Shown piece by piece: positions 46,756-56,141 of a stretch of 64,000 nt of DNA. The stretch comes from an uncultured SAR86 cluster bacterium. Lineage in GTDB: Bacteria; Pseudomonadota; Gammaproteobacteria; Magnimaribacterales; D2472. A model generated the notes under the pieces. The model worked only from the letters and a program-made list of their open reading frames with translations, was not told where the DNA came from and ran no database searches. The position numbers were made by a program, and so were the translations under genes. Position 1 is the first letter of the stretch, and the number at the start of each line of letters is the position of its first letter. The stretch is taken from NCBI GenBank assembly GCA_905478035.1, contig CAJQGX010000005.1, positions 28,706 through 92,705 of the forward strand. Reading direction: 5' to 3'.

Positions 46756-46764
46756 TGTGGATAA
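46756..46764 (-). promoter_or_regulatory. Second DnaA box in nrdA-glpK spacer
   Basis: TTATCCACA on the minus strand, again a perfect match, lies 22 bases before the glpK ATG and 111 bases from the first box. Confidence 0.6.
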
Positions 46765-46785
46765 TTATTAAAAGGATATGAAATT

Positions 46786-48234
46786 ATGAAAAAATACTTA
46801 GCAATAGATCAAGGAACAACTAGCTCAAGAGCAATCATTTTTAATTCGAATTTAGATTCCATTAGTGATTCACAAAAAGGGTATGAATTAATTTATCCAG
46901 AAGATGGTTGGGTAGAGGCAGATGCTTTAAAAATATTAAAAACAGTTTCTGAAACAGTTAAAGATGTTATCAGTGGTGATAATTTAGATATAGAATCATG
47001 CGGAATAACAAATCAAAGAGAAACAACTATAGTTTGGTCTAAAAAAACTGGAGATCCAATCTATCCAGCAATTATATGGCAAGACAGAAGAACTAATGCT
47101 CAATGTTTAAAACTAAAAGAAGAGGGTTATGAAAGTATAGTTAATGAGAAAACAGGACTCCTTTTAGATCCATATTTCTCAGCATCCAAGATAAGCTGGA
47201 TACTAGAGAATGTGCCAAATGCAAGAAATGAAGCAGATTCAGGCAATTTATTATTTGGTACCGTCGACTCTTTCTTAATTTATAAATTATCTAATGAAAA
47301 TAATCATTTTACAGATGTAACAAATGCATCTAGAACAATGCTTTTTAATATACATTCTATGGAATGGGACAATGAACTCTTAGATTTATTTAATATTCCA
47401 TTATCAATGATGCCTGAGGTTAAGGATTGTGATTCTTGCTTTGGAACAATGAATATTAATGGGATAAATATCAATATTAATGGAGTGATTGGTGACCAGC
47501 AAAGCGCTCTTGTTGGTCAAGCTTGTTTTAACAATGGTGATTTAAAATCAACATATGGGACAGGTTGTTTTTTGATGGTTAATACCAAGGAGTCACCAGT
47601 TCATATAGAAGAAGGTTTGCTAACGACTATTGGATATAGGTTGAACAATGAAACTAGCTATGCTTTGGAGGGCAGCATTTACTCATGTGGAAATATTATC
47701 CAGTGGTTGAGGGATAAAATGAATTTTTTTGATTCATCCGATAAAAGTGAACTGTTCCTAAATAAGGATGGAAACTCAAATAATGTTAAGTTCTTACCAG
47801 CATTCAATGGCCTTGGAACACCATACTGGAACTCAGATGTCAGAGCAGGTTTTGCCGGAATAACACAAAACTCAAACACAGAAGATATGATTACTGCAGC
47901 ATTTAAATCTATTTGTTATCAGACAAAAGACATTATAAAAATTCTTGAATCCAATAATATTACTATTAATAGCTTGCTCGTAGATGGAGGAATGACAGCA
48001 AACAAAGTATTTTTACAAATTCTTTCAGACTCTTTGCAGAAAGAAATTATTAAGCCTATAAACACTGAATCTACTGCTCTTGGAGCATGTATAGTATGTT
48101 TAATAGCCGACGGTTTTAAGCTTGAAGAAATCAAGACGCTAATTGAAAATAAGTATTCTCCAAATAGTGAATTAAGTAATTTCTATAAAAATGACTATTT
48201 GGATTGGAAGAAATATATAAATGTATCTTTATAA
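46786..48234 (+). CDS. glpK: Glycerol kinase
   Basis: GlpK phosphorylates glycerol to glycerol 3-phosphate. The 482-residue FGGY-family kinase starts KKYLAIDQGTTSSRAIIFN (phosphate 1 motif), has the substrate residues in ITNQRETTIVWSKKTG, DQQSALVGQACF with the catalytic aspartate region, TYGTGCFLMVN and the adenosine motif LVDGGMTANKVFLQ. It is about 20 residues shorter than the E. coli enzyme. An AAAGGA site precedes the ATG. No glpF or glpD lies beside it. The spacer upstream is shared with nrdAB. Confidence 0.95.
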   Translation: MKKYLAIDQGTTSSRAIIFNSNLDSISDSQKGYELIYPEDGWVEADALKILKTVSETVKDVISGDNLDIESCGITNQRETTIVWSKKTGDPIYPAIIWQDRRTNAQCLKLKEEGYESIVNEKTGLLLDPYFSASKISWILENVPNARNEADSGNLLFGTVDSFLIYKLSNENNHFTDVTNASRTMLFNIHSMEWDNELLDLFNIPLSMMPEVKDCDSCFGTMNINGINININGVIGDQQSALVGQACFNNGDLKSTYGTGCFLMVNTKESPVHIEEGLLTTIGYRLNNETSYALEGSIYSCGNIIQWLRDKMNFFDSSDKSELFLNKDGNSNNVKFLPAFNGLGTPYWNSDVRAGFAGITQNSNTEDMITAAFKSICYQTKDIIKILESNNITINSLLVDGGMTANKVFLQILSDSLQKEIIKPINTESTALGACIVCLIADGFKLEEIKTLIENKYSPNSELSNFYKNDYLDWKKYINVSL

Positions 48235-48324
48235 TTAGTAAATAAACCCATGTTTATATAAAGATAACCTAATCTTTGCTAAATATACCTATATAATAAT
48301 TTTTTTTATCAATCTTTAAAAAAA

Positions 48325-49500
48325 ATGTACACATATAAAATTTATAACAACATTGCGGATGATGGTATTCAAATATTAGCTAAAAATGATCTACGTATTG
48401 ACGAAATAAATCCAGATTCACTTATTATAAGAAGCCAAGTCCTAACAGATGAAGACTTTAATAAATCACTTAAATGCATAGGTAGAGCAGGGGCTGGAAC
48501 AAACAATGTTCCGGTAGATGATGCCACAAGTAAAGGTATTGTAGTTTTTAACACCCCTGGAGCAAATGCTAATGCAGTTAAAGAGCTGGTTGTATGTGGG
48601 ATGCTACTTTCATCACGAGGAATTATTCAAGGTAATGCATATGCTAAAACTTTGTCTGGACAGGATACATCTTTACTCAATGCATCAATGGAGTCACAAA
48701 AGAAAAATTTTAAAGGCAATGAGTTAAAAGGCAAGACACTAGGTATTGTTGGACTTGGAGCAATTGGATCGCTATTAGCACAAACCGCTGAAGTCATGGG
48801 TATGAAGATAATTGGCTATGATCCTCATATATCTGTTGATGCAGCTTGGAGACTTCCCAAGGAAGTTGAAAGAGCTGAAAGCATGGAATACCTTTTAAGT
48901 AATTCTGACTATATTTCTTTACACGTTCCATTATTAGATGCAACAAAGAATCTTATTTGTTCAAAGACCATTAAATTTATTAAAAAAGGAGCAAAATTAA
49001 TAAATCTATCAAGAGGTGGAATTGTAAATAATGAAGATATTATAAAAGCATTAAATGAGGGACATATATCTAAATTTGTTACTGATTTTCCAACGCCAGA
49101 ATTGGTAGAAAGATCATCTGCTTTTCATGACGTAATACTTCTTCCACATATAGGAGCAAGCACAAAAGAAGCTGAAATAAATTGTGCTGTTATGGCAGCG
49201 GATCAGGTAACTAATTTCTTAAAAAATGGAGTCATAATTAACTCTGTAAATTTTCCAAGAATTAAACTAGGTAAGACCGCCGAACATAGGCTTGTTATTA
49301 TAAATAAAAATGAGCCTGGAATGATTAGTAAGATCACTGATGAGCTTGGAAATAATAAAATTAACATTGCTGACATGACTCATAAAAGTAGGGATACAAT
49401 TGGTATCAGTTTGATAGATCTAGATGAGAAGCCATCCAAAGATTTGGTAAAGAATATTAAGAATATTGATCATGTTATCAGTGTAAGGCTCTGTAAATAG
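48325..49500 (+). CDS. serA: D-3-phosphoglycerate dehydrogenase
   Basis: SerA catalyses the first committed step of serine synthesis. The 391-residue protein has the D-2-hydroxyacid dehydrogenase layout: GRAGAGTNNVPVDDATSKGI, the NAD-binding motif GIVGLGAIGSLLAQTAEVMGM, catalytic Arg in NLSRGGIVNNEDI and His in LLPHIGASTKEAE, then a C-terminal ACT domain (about 320-391, RLVIINKNEPGMISKITDELG) for serine feedback. It is the short form with one ACT domain. The ATG has no clear Shine-Dalgarno sequence. It is followed by the longest non-coding stretch of the window. Confidence 0.92.
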   Translation: MYTYKIYNNIADDGIQILAKNDLRIDEINPDSLIIRSQVLTDEDFNKSLKCIGRAGAGTNNVPVDDATSKGIVVFNTPGANANAVKELVVCGMLLSSRGIIQGNAYAKTLSGQDTSLLNASMESQKKNFKGNELKGKTLGIVGLGAIGSLLAQTAEVMGMKIIGYDPHISVDAAWRLPKEVERAESMEYLLSNSDYISLHVPLLDATKNLICSKTIKFIKKGAKLINLSRGGIVNNEDIIKALNEGHISKFVTDFPTPELVERSSAFHDVILLPHIGASTKEAEINCAVMAADQVTNFLKNGVIINSVNFPRIKLGKTAEHRLVIINKNEPGMISKITDELGNNKINIADMTHKSRDTIGISLIDLDEKPSKDLVKNIKNIDHVISVRLCK

Positions 49501-49815
49501 TTTACGAAAATAGGCCTTTATTTGCTATAAATAATAAGAACTTATGTTCTTTTTTACCTTCTATAAAAAACACATACCAAAATTACTTGTCAACAGTGAG
49601 TTTTAGTGTTATTGACGTATGTAACTTATTTACATATTTAACTTGTAATATATAGTTAAATTTACTTAAATTACTGATATGCGGTACTAATATTTAATAT
49701 TGTATAAATTTTAGACAACTTTAGTGAACCCTTATTGTATATAGGTTTATACTATTAAAAATAAAGTTATCCATAACTTTATCCACAGAATCTGTGGATA
49801 AAATTTTTACTTAAA
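49501..49815. other. 315-bp A+T-rich spacer
   Basis: This is the only gap above 300 bases. No open frame, tRNA or terminator with a strong stem was seen. It is very A+T-rich, contains several TTATT/ACATA-like runs, and its last 50 bases carry three DnaA-box-like sequences. It could hold the ung promoter, an initiation-related region or a small RNA; none is proved. Confidence 0.6.
49767..49801. promoter_or_regulatory. DnaA-box cluster with perfect palindrome
   Basis: TTATCCATA at 49767-49775 is followed by two perfect DnaA boxes facing each other: TTATCCACA (49779-49787) and its inverse TGTGGATAA (49793-49801). The two form an 11-bp inverted repeat around a single A. The palindrome ends 14 bases before the ung ATG. 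Confidence 0.75.
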
Positions 49816-50493
49816 ATGAATACATATAACAATCTAAAACAGCTTCCTAATAAGTGGCATGATGAGTTCAAAAAATCTAAAATTTCTTTAGATTTATTGA
49901 GCCCTGTTAACAAACTTAACGATCTCCATGATAAGCAAAATAAAATATATCCAGAGGTGGATAATATATACAATGCTTTCAAGTTATGCAGCTATAAAGA
50001 TGTCAAAGTTGTAATTTTGGGTCAAGACCCATATCACCAAAAAGGTGTAGCAAATGGCTTAGCTTTCTCAGTTCATGCAGGCTCTAAAATACCGGCATCT
50101 CTTCGTAATATTTATAAAGAAATCGATTCTGATATAGGATCTATTATGAATAAAAATGGGGATCTAAATGGATGGGCAAAGCAGGGGGTTTTATTGTTGA
50201 ATTGTTCTCTTTCTGTTGAGGATTCAAGACCAGGTTCTCACTCCTCAATTGGATGGGAGAATGTATTAGAATCTGTAATTAAATTACTTAATAGAAAAAA
50301 GAATATTGTTTACTTGTTATGGGGTTCAAATTCAATAAGTAAAAGATATTTAATTAATGAAAATAATCATATTGTATTTTCAGCTCCACACCCATCGCCA
50401 CTTTCTGCATATAGAGGTTTTTTTGGATGCAAACATTTTTCTAAAACAAATACTTATCTAGCCAAAAATAATATAAAGCCAATTAATTGGTAG
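49816..50493 (+). CDS. ung: Uracil-DNA glycosylase
   Basis: Ung removes uracil from DNA to start base-excision repair. The 225-residue family 1 enzyme has the water-activating loop VVILGQDPYHQKGVANGLAFSV (Asp in GQDPYH), LLNCSLSVEDSRPGSHSSIGW, and the minor-groove loop HPSPLSAYRGFFGCKHFS. The length is standard. No good ribosome binding site is visible; a DnaA-box palindrome lies just upstream. The 3' end overlaps the convergent ygfZ by 11 bases. Confidence 0.96.
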   Translation: MNTYNNLKQLPNKWHDEFKKSKISLDLLSPVNKLNDLHDKQNKIYPEVDNIYNAFKLCSYKDVKVVILGQDPYHQKGVANGLAFSVHAGSKIPASLRNIYKEIDSDIGSIMNKNGDLNGWAKQGVLLLNCSLSVEDSRPGSHSSIGWENVLESVIKLLNRKKNIVYLLWGSNSISKRYLINENNHIVFSAPHPSPLSAYRGFFGCKHFSKTNTYLAKNNIKPINW

Positions 50494-51253
50494 TTGCTTG
50501 AATAAGCTGATGATTCTCTTGAGATTCTATTTTCTCTTTAACAGTATTTTCTATACAGCAATTATAAATGTCATAGTTTTTATAACTTATGCGATCACCA
50601 GTAATTTTTATATCTAATTCTATAGGGTGGTTAGTGTCTTCAATAACTGTGCAGAAAGTTCTTCTATTAACTCCAAGGTAATGCATTCTTGCAATTATTT
50701 CCTGACCTCTAAAACATCCTTTTGTATAAGAAACTCTTAGCTTGTCATAATTCAACTCAAGTGGCCTGTATAAGCCTACATCCTCAGCACACATTTGATA
50801 GTTAGATAGTAATTTATTCGCAACGAGCCATTCTTGATAAGAAATTTCACTAGGTATGAGGCTTAAATCGTTGCTAATTTCCATTTGAAGACCAAAATCC
50901 ATATTGTATAAATAAAACGTATCATTGTTTATTTCTGAAGCATTTATTTGAACAGTGCCTTTAATCATCTCTTCACCTTCAGTGAAAGTGACTCCAAAAA
51001 ATTTTGCATATGGGGCAAGATCTTCAATAAATATGTCAGCCAGAGACCCATCAATAATTATCTTAAATTGAGAATCAATTTTTTTAATTATAAATTCCGC
51101 CATTACAAGGCCTTTTTGATTACATATACATGAAAGCTGAGCGTAATTATTTTCTAGACTAAGAATATCTGATGATACTTGTCCTTGAAGAAAATCCTTT
51201 ATTTTTTGTTCATCCCCTTTAATATGAAGAACCTTTAAAGATTTTAAATGCAA
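50483..51253 (-). CDS. ygfZ: YgfZ, folate-dependent Fe-S protein factor
   Basis: YgfZ helps maintain iron-sulfur proteins such as MiaB using a folate cofactor. The 256-residue protein has the aminomethyltransferase-like fold and the family signature KGCFRGQEIIARMHYLGV, with the conserved cysteine. LHIKGDEQKIKDFLQGQVSSDI near the start is also typical. It is divergent from sdhE across 77 bases, as ygfZ and sdhE are neighbours in E. coli. Confidence 0.9.
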   Translation of the reverse strand: MHLKSLKVLHIKGDEQKIKDFLQGQVSSDILSLENNYAQLSCICNQKGLVMAEFIIKKIDSQFKIIIDGSLADIFIEDLAPYAKFFGVTFTEGEEMIKGTVQINASEINNDTFYLYNMDFGLQMEISNDLSLIPSEISYQEWLVANKLLSNYQMCAEDVGLYRPLELNYDKLRVSYTKGCFRGQEIIARMHYLGVNRRTFCTVIEDTNHPIELDIKITGDRISYKNYDIYNCCIENTVKEKIESQENHQLIQATTN

Positions 51254-51330
51254 GGAACCAAATGATATTAATTTATTTTGTATATCTATTTTCTTGTAAA
51301 ATTATTTAACAACTAAAAATATTTTAACTA

Positions 51331-51588
51331 ATGAATCAAGAAATAAACAGAATATACTGGAAATGTAGAAGAGGAATGAGAGAAATAGACCTACTGCTTA
51401 GAGAATTTGCTCAAGAAACCTTACCTTTACTAGATAAAAAAGATATCGAGATATTTGATTCAATTCTTGATTATGATGATCAAAAGTTATTTGATTTCAT
51501 TTTTAAGAACGAATCTTTAGAAAATGCTGAGCATGAGTCCTTTATTAACAACAATTTAAAGAAGTTTACTAAGCAAGGAAACTTTTGA
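51331..51588 (+). CDS. sdhE: Succinate dehydrogenase assembly factor SdhE
   Basis: SdhE assists covalent attachment of FAD to succinate dehydrogenase. The 85-residue protein has the diagnostic RRGMREIDLLL near the start, then the helical DIEIFDSILDYDDQKLFDFIF that matches the E-F-x-x-LL--D-x-x-LF-W pattern. It lies next to ygfZ as in other gammaproteobacteria and 38 bases before rpoE. Confidence 0.9.
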   Translation: MNQEINRIYWKCRRGMREIDLLLREFAQETLPLLDKKDIEIFDSILDYDDQKLFDFIFKNESLENAEHESFINNNLKKFTKQGNF

Positions 51589-51626
51589 TCTATTTATTTG
51601 TCATAAGGTAAAAGGAATTAATTTTA

Positions 51627-52202
51627 ATGAAAACTAATGTCCAAAATGAAGATGATTTACTTATACAAAAGGTAAAAAATGGAGATGAAGGAGCTTTTAA
51701 ATTTTTAATGACAAAATATTACCCAAGAGTTTATGCATCTCTTTTTGCATATACAAAATCAAGAGAAGACTCTGAAGATCTTACTCAACTAACTTTTATA
51801 AAGGTCTGGCAAAAGATTGACTCTTTTAGAGGAGATAGTGCATTTTTTACATGGATTTATAGAATTGCAATCAACTTAGCAAAAAATCATTTTGTTAGCT
51901 CTTCATCTAAAAAGGATAAGGTTAATATTTCGTCAGATGACTTGGAATTTGATATTCCATCATATGATAATCCCGAAAGCTCATTAATGCACAAAGAGTC
52001 ACTCCAAAAAATTCATTCCTTTGTAAAAACACTTCCAGAATCATTAAAGACTGCTTTTACCCTCCGTGAAGTTGATGGAAAGAGCTATGAAGAGATATCT
52101 GTAATCACAGATACACCAATTGGAACCGTCAGATCAAGAATTTTTAGAGCTAGAGAAAGCATAATAAATTTTATTAATGGAGGAGATGAAGACCATGGAT
52201 AA
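51627..52202 (+). CDS. rpoE: Extracytoplasmic sigma factor RpoE/AlgU
   Basis: This 191-residue ECF sigma factor directs the envelope-stress response. Region 2 is seen in FKFLMTKYYPRVYASLFAY, DSEDLTQLTFIKVWQKIDSFRGDSAFFTWIYRIAINLAKNHF, and region 4 in LPESLKTAFTLREVDGKSYEEIS and GTVRSRIFRARESI. The 22-residue linker is acidic. It is followed, with an eight-base overlap, by its anti-sigma factor and then degP, the classic order. No sigma-E type promoter was recognised upstream by eye. Confidence 0.95.
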   Translation: MKTNVQNEDDLLIQKVKNGDEGAFKFLMTKYYPRVYASLFAYTKSREDSEDLTQLTFIKVWQKIDSFRGDSAFFTWIYRIAINLAKNHFVSSSSKKDKVNISSDDLEFDIPSYDNPESSLMHKESLQKIHSFVKTLPESLKTAFTLREVDGKSYEEISVITDTPIGTVRSRIFRARESIINFINGGDEDHG

Positions 52203-52872
52203 TAAAGAAAAAATATCAGCATTATTTGATGGCGAGTTAAGTGATGTTGATACTGCAGAGGCTTTGAATGAGCTTCAAGCTAATGTGAATTTACAAAAAA
52301 TAGCAGCAGACTATGCTTTAATTCACTCAGCAATGCAGCAAGATGATTCAAAGTTAACTTCAATAAAGTCTCAAAAGAATCCGAAGCATTTTAATATCTG
52401 GTTAACTAATGGAATTACAGCGGCTGCATCAATTCTGATAACAGTTCTAATTTTAAACCAAAGTAGCTTTTCAAGAATGTCTGTAAACTCTGAAGCTCAA
52501 GATATGTTGAGTATTGCTATAAATAGCACTGAAGCCAAAAGTCTTATTGATAGCAGTGAAAATAATCTTGTAGATCATGTCCTAAATGTTATCAATGATC
52601 CTAATTATATGAATTCAACAGGACAAAATATTGATTTAAAAAATGTAGGTTTTGCTATACAAAATGATAAGAGGAGAACCTTTACAAGAGGTAAAGAAAA
52701 TTTTACTTTACGTATTGAAAAAAAGAATTTAGGTCTTAAAAATGTAAGGTACTGGAAACATAATAATAAAATGATTTACTTAGTACCTTTAGCTGATGGA
52801 ACAGTAGTAACAATTTACGGAAATGTCGATACCCAATCAGCAATAGAAATTGCAAGAAACATTAAAAAATAA
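52195..52872 (+). CDS. rseA: Anti-sigma-E factor RseA with RseB-like tail
   Basis: The start at 52195 (MDNKEKISALFDGEL) is chosen because it opens the conserved RseA N-terminal domain and has GGAGG upstream; the in-frame ATG at 52177 is less likely. The 225-residue protein has the sigma-binding domain (1-55), one membrane helix (about 68-88, WLTNGITAAASILITVLIL) and a periplasmic part. Its last 75 residues, with YLVPLADGTVVTIYGNVDTQSAIEIARNI, resemble the end of RseB/MucB rather than RseA. No separate rseB gene follows: degP starts 13 bases later. The merger is my inference. Confidence 0.8.
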   Translation: MDNKEKISALFDGELSDVDTAEALNELQANVNLQKIAADYALIHSAMQQDDSKLTSIKSQKNPKHFNIWLTNGITAAASILITVLILNQSSFSRMSVNSEAQDMLSIAINSTEAKSLIDSSENNLVDHVLNVINDPNYMNSTGQNIDLKNVGFAIQNDKRRTFTRGKENFTLRIEKKNLGLKNVRYWKHNNKMIYLVPLADGTVVTIYGNVDTQSAIEIARNIKK

Positions 52873-52885
52873 TTAATTTAAAAAT

Positions 52886-54289
52886 ATGAACACCATAAAA
52901 ATAAAATCAACTGTAATACTTTCATTCTTACTCTTAACTTTAAATCTATTTGCTGCTGGACTTCCAGAAAATATATCTGATTTAGTTGATGATGCTGCGC
53001 CAGCAGTTGTAAATATAACTTCAAAACGCGAAGTTAAGCAAAGCCAATCATTTGGTTATGGCGGAATCCCAGAAGAGATGTTAGAAAGGTTTGGAATTCC
53101 AAGGCAATATAGAGAAGCTCCAGAAAGAACAAGAGAATCAGTTTCGTATGGCTCTGGATTCATTCTCAAGGATAATTACATCCTTACAAACTATCATGTA
53201 GTAAAAGATGCAACAGAGGTAATTGTTTCCTTATCAGATAGACGAGAGTTTATTGCTGATGTTGTTGGAGTGGACGCATTATCAGACTTAGCTGTTCTCA
53301 AAGTTGATGGCAATAAGCTTCCTAGAGTAAAGGTTGGAGATAGTGATGAGTTAAAGGTTGGAGACTGGGTCGTAGCAATAGGGTCACCATTCAGTTTTGA
53401 TTTCTCTGTGACTGCAGGAATAGTAAGCGCAAAAGGTAGAAGTATTCAAAATAATAATATTGGAAATTATGTTCCTTTTCTTCAAACAGATGTTGCCATT
53501 AATCCAGGTAATTCCGGTGGTCCTTTATTTGATTTAGATGGAAATGTTGTGGGTATTAACTCTCAAATTTATTCAAGAAGTGGAGGCTATCAAGGTCTTG
53601 CATTTGCAATACCAGTTAATGTTGCAATAGATGTAGCAGATCAAATTATTAATACCGGAGAAGTTTTAAGAGGCTATCTTGGTGTAAGAATGAGTGAAGT
53701 GGATAGTGATCTTGCTGACGCTTTGGGTATGAAAAAGCCATATGGGGCACTAATTAATGATGTTGAAGAAGGAGAGTCTGCTGACAATGCTGGATTGCTT
53801 CCAGGAGATGTAATTATTGAATTTGATGGCAAAGAAATAAAATTTAGCTCCGACCTTCCTCATGTTGTTGGACAACTTCAGCCAGAAACTAAAGCATATG
53901 CAAAAGTTATAAGAGATGGCGATGAAATAAAGCTAGGCTTTTCTCTTGGTGAACTTCCTACAAATAAAGAGTCTTTTGTTCCTGCAAAATCACAAAACTC
54001 CTCTGATCCAATTGGTTTAAAAGTTGCTGAAATTGATAGAGATAATCCATCAATGGCTAGTCTTCCAGAGGGCGTTATTGTCTCGAGAGTTAATCCAGGA
54101 TCACCTGCTTATGGCAAAGTATCTAGAGGCGATTTAATCACGATGATGCAACATAAAGGAAAGAAATTTACATTTGATAGTGTGGAATCTTTTGAATCTT
54201 CACTGGAAGAGTTTTCATCTGGAGACAAGGTTGCTTTTCATATCAACAGAAATGGTTCACGTTTAATTAGATCTATAACTATTAATTAA
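52886..54289 (+). CDS. degP: Periplasmic DegP/MucD serine protease
   Basis: DegP/MucD degrades or refolds damaged envelope proteins. The 467-residue protein has a signal peptide (STVILSFLLLTLNLFAA), a trypsin-like domain with the triad His in LTNYHVVKDA, Asp in SDLAVLKV and Ser in INPGNSGGPLFD, then two PDZ domains starting at RGYLGVRMSEV and IGLKVAEIDRD. The Q-linker SQSFGYGGIPEEMLERFG matches MucD. It belongs to the sigma-E operon, and lepA follows after 62 bases. Confidence 0.95.
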   Translation: MNTIKIKSTVILSFLLLTLNLFAAGLPENISDLVDDAAPAVVNITSKREVKQSQSFGYGGIPEEMLERFGIPRQYREAPERTRESVSYGSGFILKDNYILTNYHVVKDATEVIVSLSDRREFIADVVGVDALSDLAVLKVDGNKLPRVKVGDSDELKVGDWVVAIGSPFSFDFSVTAGIVSAKGRSIQNNNIGNYVPFLQTDVAINPGNSGGPLFDLDGNVVGINSQIYSRSGGYQGLAFAIPVNVAIDVADQIINTGEVLRGYLGVRMSEVDSDLADALGMKKPYGALINDVEEGESADNAGLLPGDVIIEFDGKEIKFSSDLPHVVGQLQPETKAYAKVIRDGDEIKLGFSLGELPTNKESFVPAKSQNSSDPIGLKVAEIDRDNPSMASLPEGVIVSRVNPGSPAYGKVSRGDLITMMQHKGKKFTFDSVESFESSLEEFSSGDKVAFHINRNGSRLIRSITIN

Positions 54290-54351
54290 TCTTTTTTTAA
54301 AGGTTAATTGCTCCAAAGTTGTTCTATATGACTGTAAAATAGCAGCATCTT

Positions 54352-56139
54352 ATGAAACATATTAGAAATTTTTCAGTTATTGCCCATATCGATCATGGTA
54401 AATCAACTTTATCAGATAGATTGATTGAATATTGTGGGGGTCTTTCTGCAAGGGAAATGTCTGAGCAGATATTAGATTCAATGGATATTGAAAGAGAAAG
54501 GGGTATTACTATTAAGGCACAGGCAGTAACCCTTGAATATACAAAAAATGATATTCAGTATCTTCTTAACTTTATAGATACTCCTGGTCATGTAGATTTC
54601 TCATATGAGGTTTCTCGCTCTTTGTCTGCATGTGAGGGAGCTCTTTTGGTTGTAGATGGTTCACAGGGAGTAGAAGCCCAAACTCTTGCAAACTGCTATA
54701 CCGCCGTTGACCAAGGGCTAGAAGTTGTTCCAGTTATAAATAAGATTGATTTACCTCAGTCCGAGCCCGATAGAGTAAAAAAAGAAATAGAAGACATGAT
54801 TGGAATTAACGCTGTTTCAGCTCCATTAGTCAGCGCCAAGACTGGCGAGGGTATAGAAGATTTGTTGGATATGTTGATATCAGACATACCATCCCCTGAT
54901 GGAGATCCAGAGGGATCATTGCAGGCACTTATTGTTGATTCATGGTTTGATTCTTACTTAGGCGTTGTTTCATTAATAAGAATTAAAAACGGTACTCTTT
55001 CGAGTGGACAAAAGTTTAAAATTCACTCAACAGGTCAAGTGCATAATGTAGATGAAATTGGTATTTTTTCTCCTAAAAAAGTTAAGAAACAAAAGCTTTC
55101 TGCCGGAGAGGTTGGCTATTTGGTTGCAGGAATTAAGAATATAAAAGGAGCACCAGTAGGCGACACTATTTTACATTCAGCAGATGAGACAAATGATGTT
55201 TTACCAGGATTTAAAAAAGTAAATCCAAAGGTATTCGCTTCTATGTTTACAGTAAATTCTGATGACTATGAAAGATTTCGAGATGCACTCTCTAAGCTAG
55301 TTTTAAATGATTCGTCTTTAGTATATGAGCCTGAAGTTTCAGATGCTTTAGGGTTTGGCTTTAGGTGTGGTTTTTTAGGTACTCTTCATATGGAAGTTAT
55401 TCGAGAGAGATTAGAAAGAGAATATGATTTAGATCTCATCTCAACCGCACCATCTGTTGAATACGAAGTTCTTAAAACAGATGGAACTGTTCTTAGGTGC
55501 GATAATCCTTCTCAACTTCCTGTTCCAAATGATATCGATGAGATAAGAGAACCTATAGTTAATACAACAATACTCACTCCCAATGATTATGTCGGAAGTG
55601 TAATTACTTTATGTACCGGCAAAAGAGGTGTCCAAAAAGACATGACGTATTTCGGAAATCAAGTATCCATTGTTTTTGAACTTCCCATGTCTTCGGTAAT
55701 TGTTGATTTCTTTGATCAAATCAAATCATCTACAAAAGGTTTTGCATCGATAGAATATTCTTTAACTGGTTTTGTTAAATCAGATTTAACTAAAATTGAT
55801 ATTTTAATTAATAATCAAAAAATAGATGCTCTTTCTATGATTGTTCATAAATCCTTTTCTAATCAAAAGGCAAGAGAAATCGCAGCAAATTTACAAAAAC
55901 TTATACCAAGACAAATGTTTGATGTGCCAATTCAAGTCGCGCTTGGATCAAAGATTATTTCTAGAGAAACTGTAAAGGCATTAAGAAAAAATGTAACTGC
56001 GAAATGTTATGGTGGTGATATAAGTCGAAAGAAAAAGCTTCTTGAAAAGCAAAAAGATGGAAAGAAGAAAATGAAACAATTTGGTAAAGTATCTATACCC
56101 CAAGATGCTTTTTTAAACTATTTTAAATCTGGGGAATAA
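54352..56139 (+). CDS. lepA: Elongation factor 4 (LepA)
   Basis: LepA is a ribosome-bound GTPase that acts in translation. The 595-residue length is standard. GTPase motifs are [25 protein letters not shown] and [10 protein letters not shown]. The EF-G-like domains and the LepA-only C-terminal domain follow, with [26 protein letters not shown], the conserved basic end. lepB starts two bases after the stop codon, as in most gammaproteobacteria. Confidence 0.97.
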   Translation: MKHIRNFSVIAHIDHGKSTLSDRLIEYCGGLSAREMSEQILDSMDIERERGITIKAQAVTLEYTKNDIQYLLNFIDTPGHVDFSYEVSRSLSACEGALLVVDGSQGVEAQTLANCYTAVDQGLEVVPVINKIDLPQSEPDRVKKEIEDMIGINAVSAPLVSAKTGEGIEDLLDMLISDIPSPDGDPEGSLQALIVDSWFDSYLGVVSLIRIKNGTLSSGQKFKIHSTGQVHNVDEIGIFSPKKVKKQKLSAGEVGYLVAGIKNIKGAPVGDTILHSADETNDVLPGFKKVNPKVFASMFTVNSDDYERFRDALSKLVLNDSSLVYEPEVSDALGFGFRCGFLGTLHMEVIRERLEREYDLDLISTAPSVEYEVLKTDGTVLRCDNPSQLPVPNDIDEIREPIVNTTILTPNDYVGSVITLCTGKRGVQKDMTYFGNQVSIVFELPMSSVIVDFFDQIKSSTKGFASIEYSLTGFVKSDLTKIDILINNQKIDALSMIVHKSFSNQKAREIAANLQKLIPRQMFDVPIQVALGSKIISRETVKALRKNVTAKCYGGDISRKKKLLEKQKDGKKKMKQFGKVSIPQDAFLNYFKSGE

Positions 56140-56141
56140 AT

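Noticed and set aside
46558..49815. Calling this segment oriC
   Set aside because: DnaA boxes are present, but genes do not switch strand symmetrically, no dnaA, dnaN or mnmG is nearby, and skew was not computed; kept only as a finding to test.
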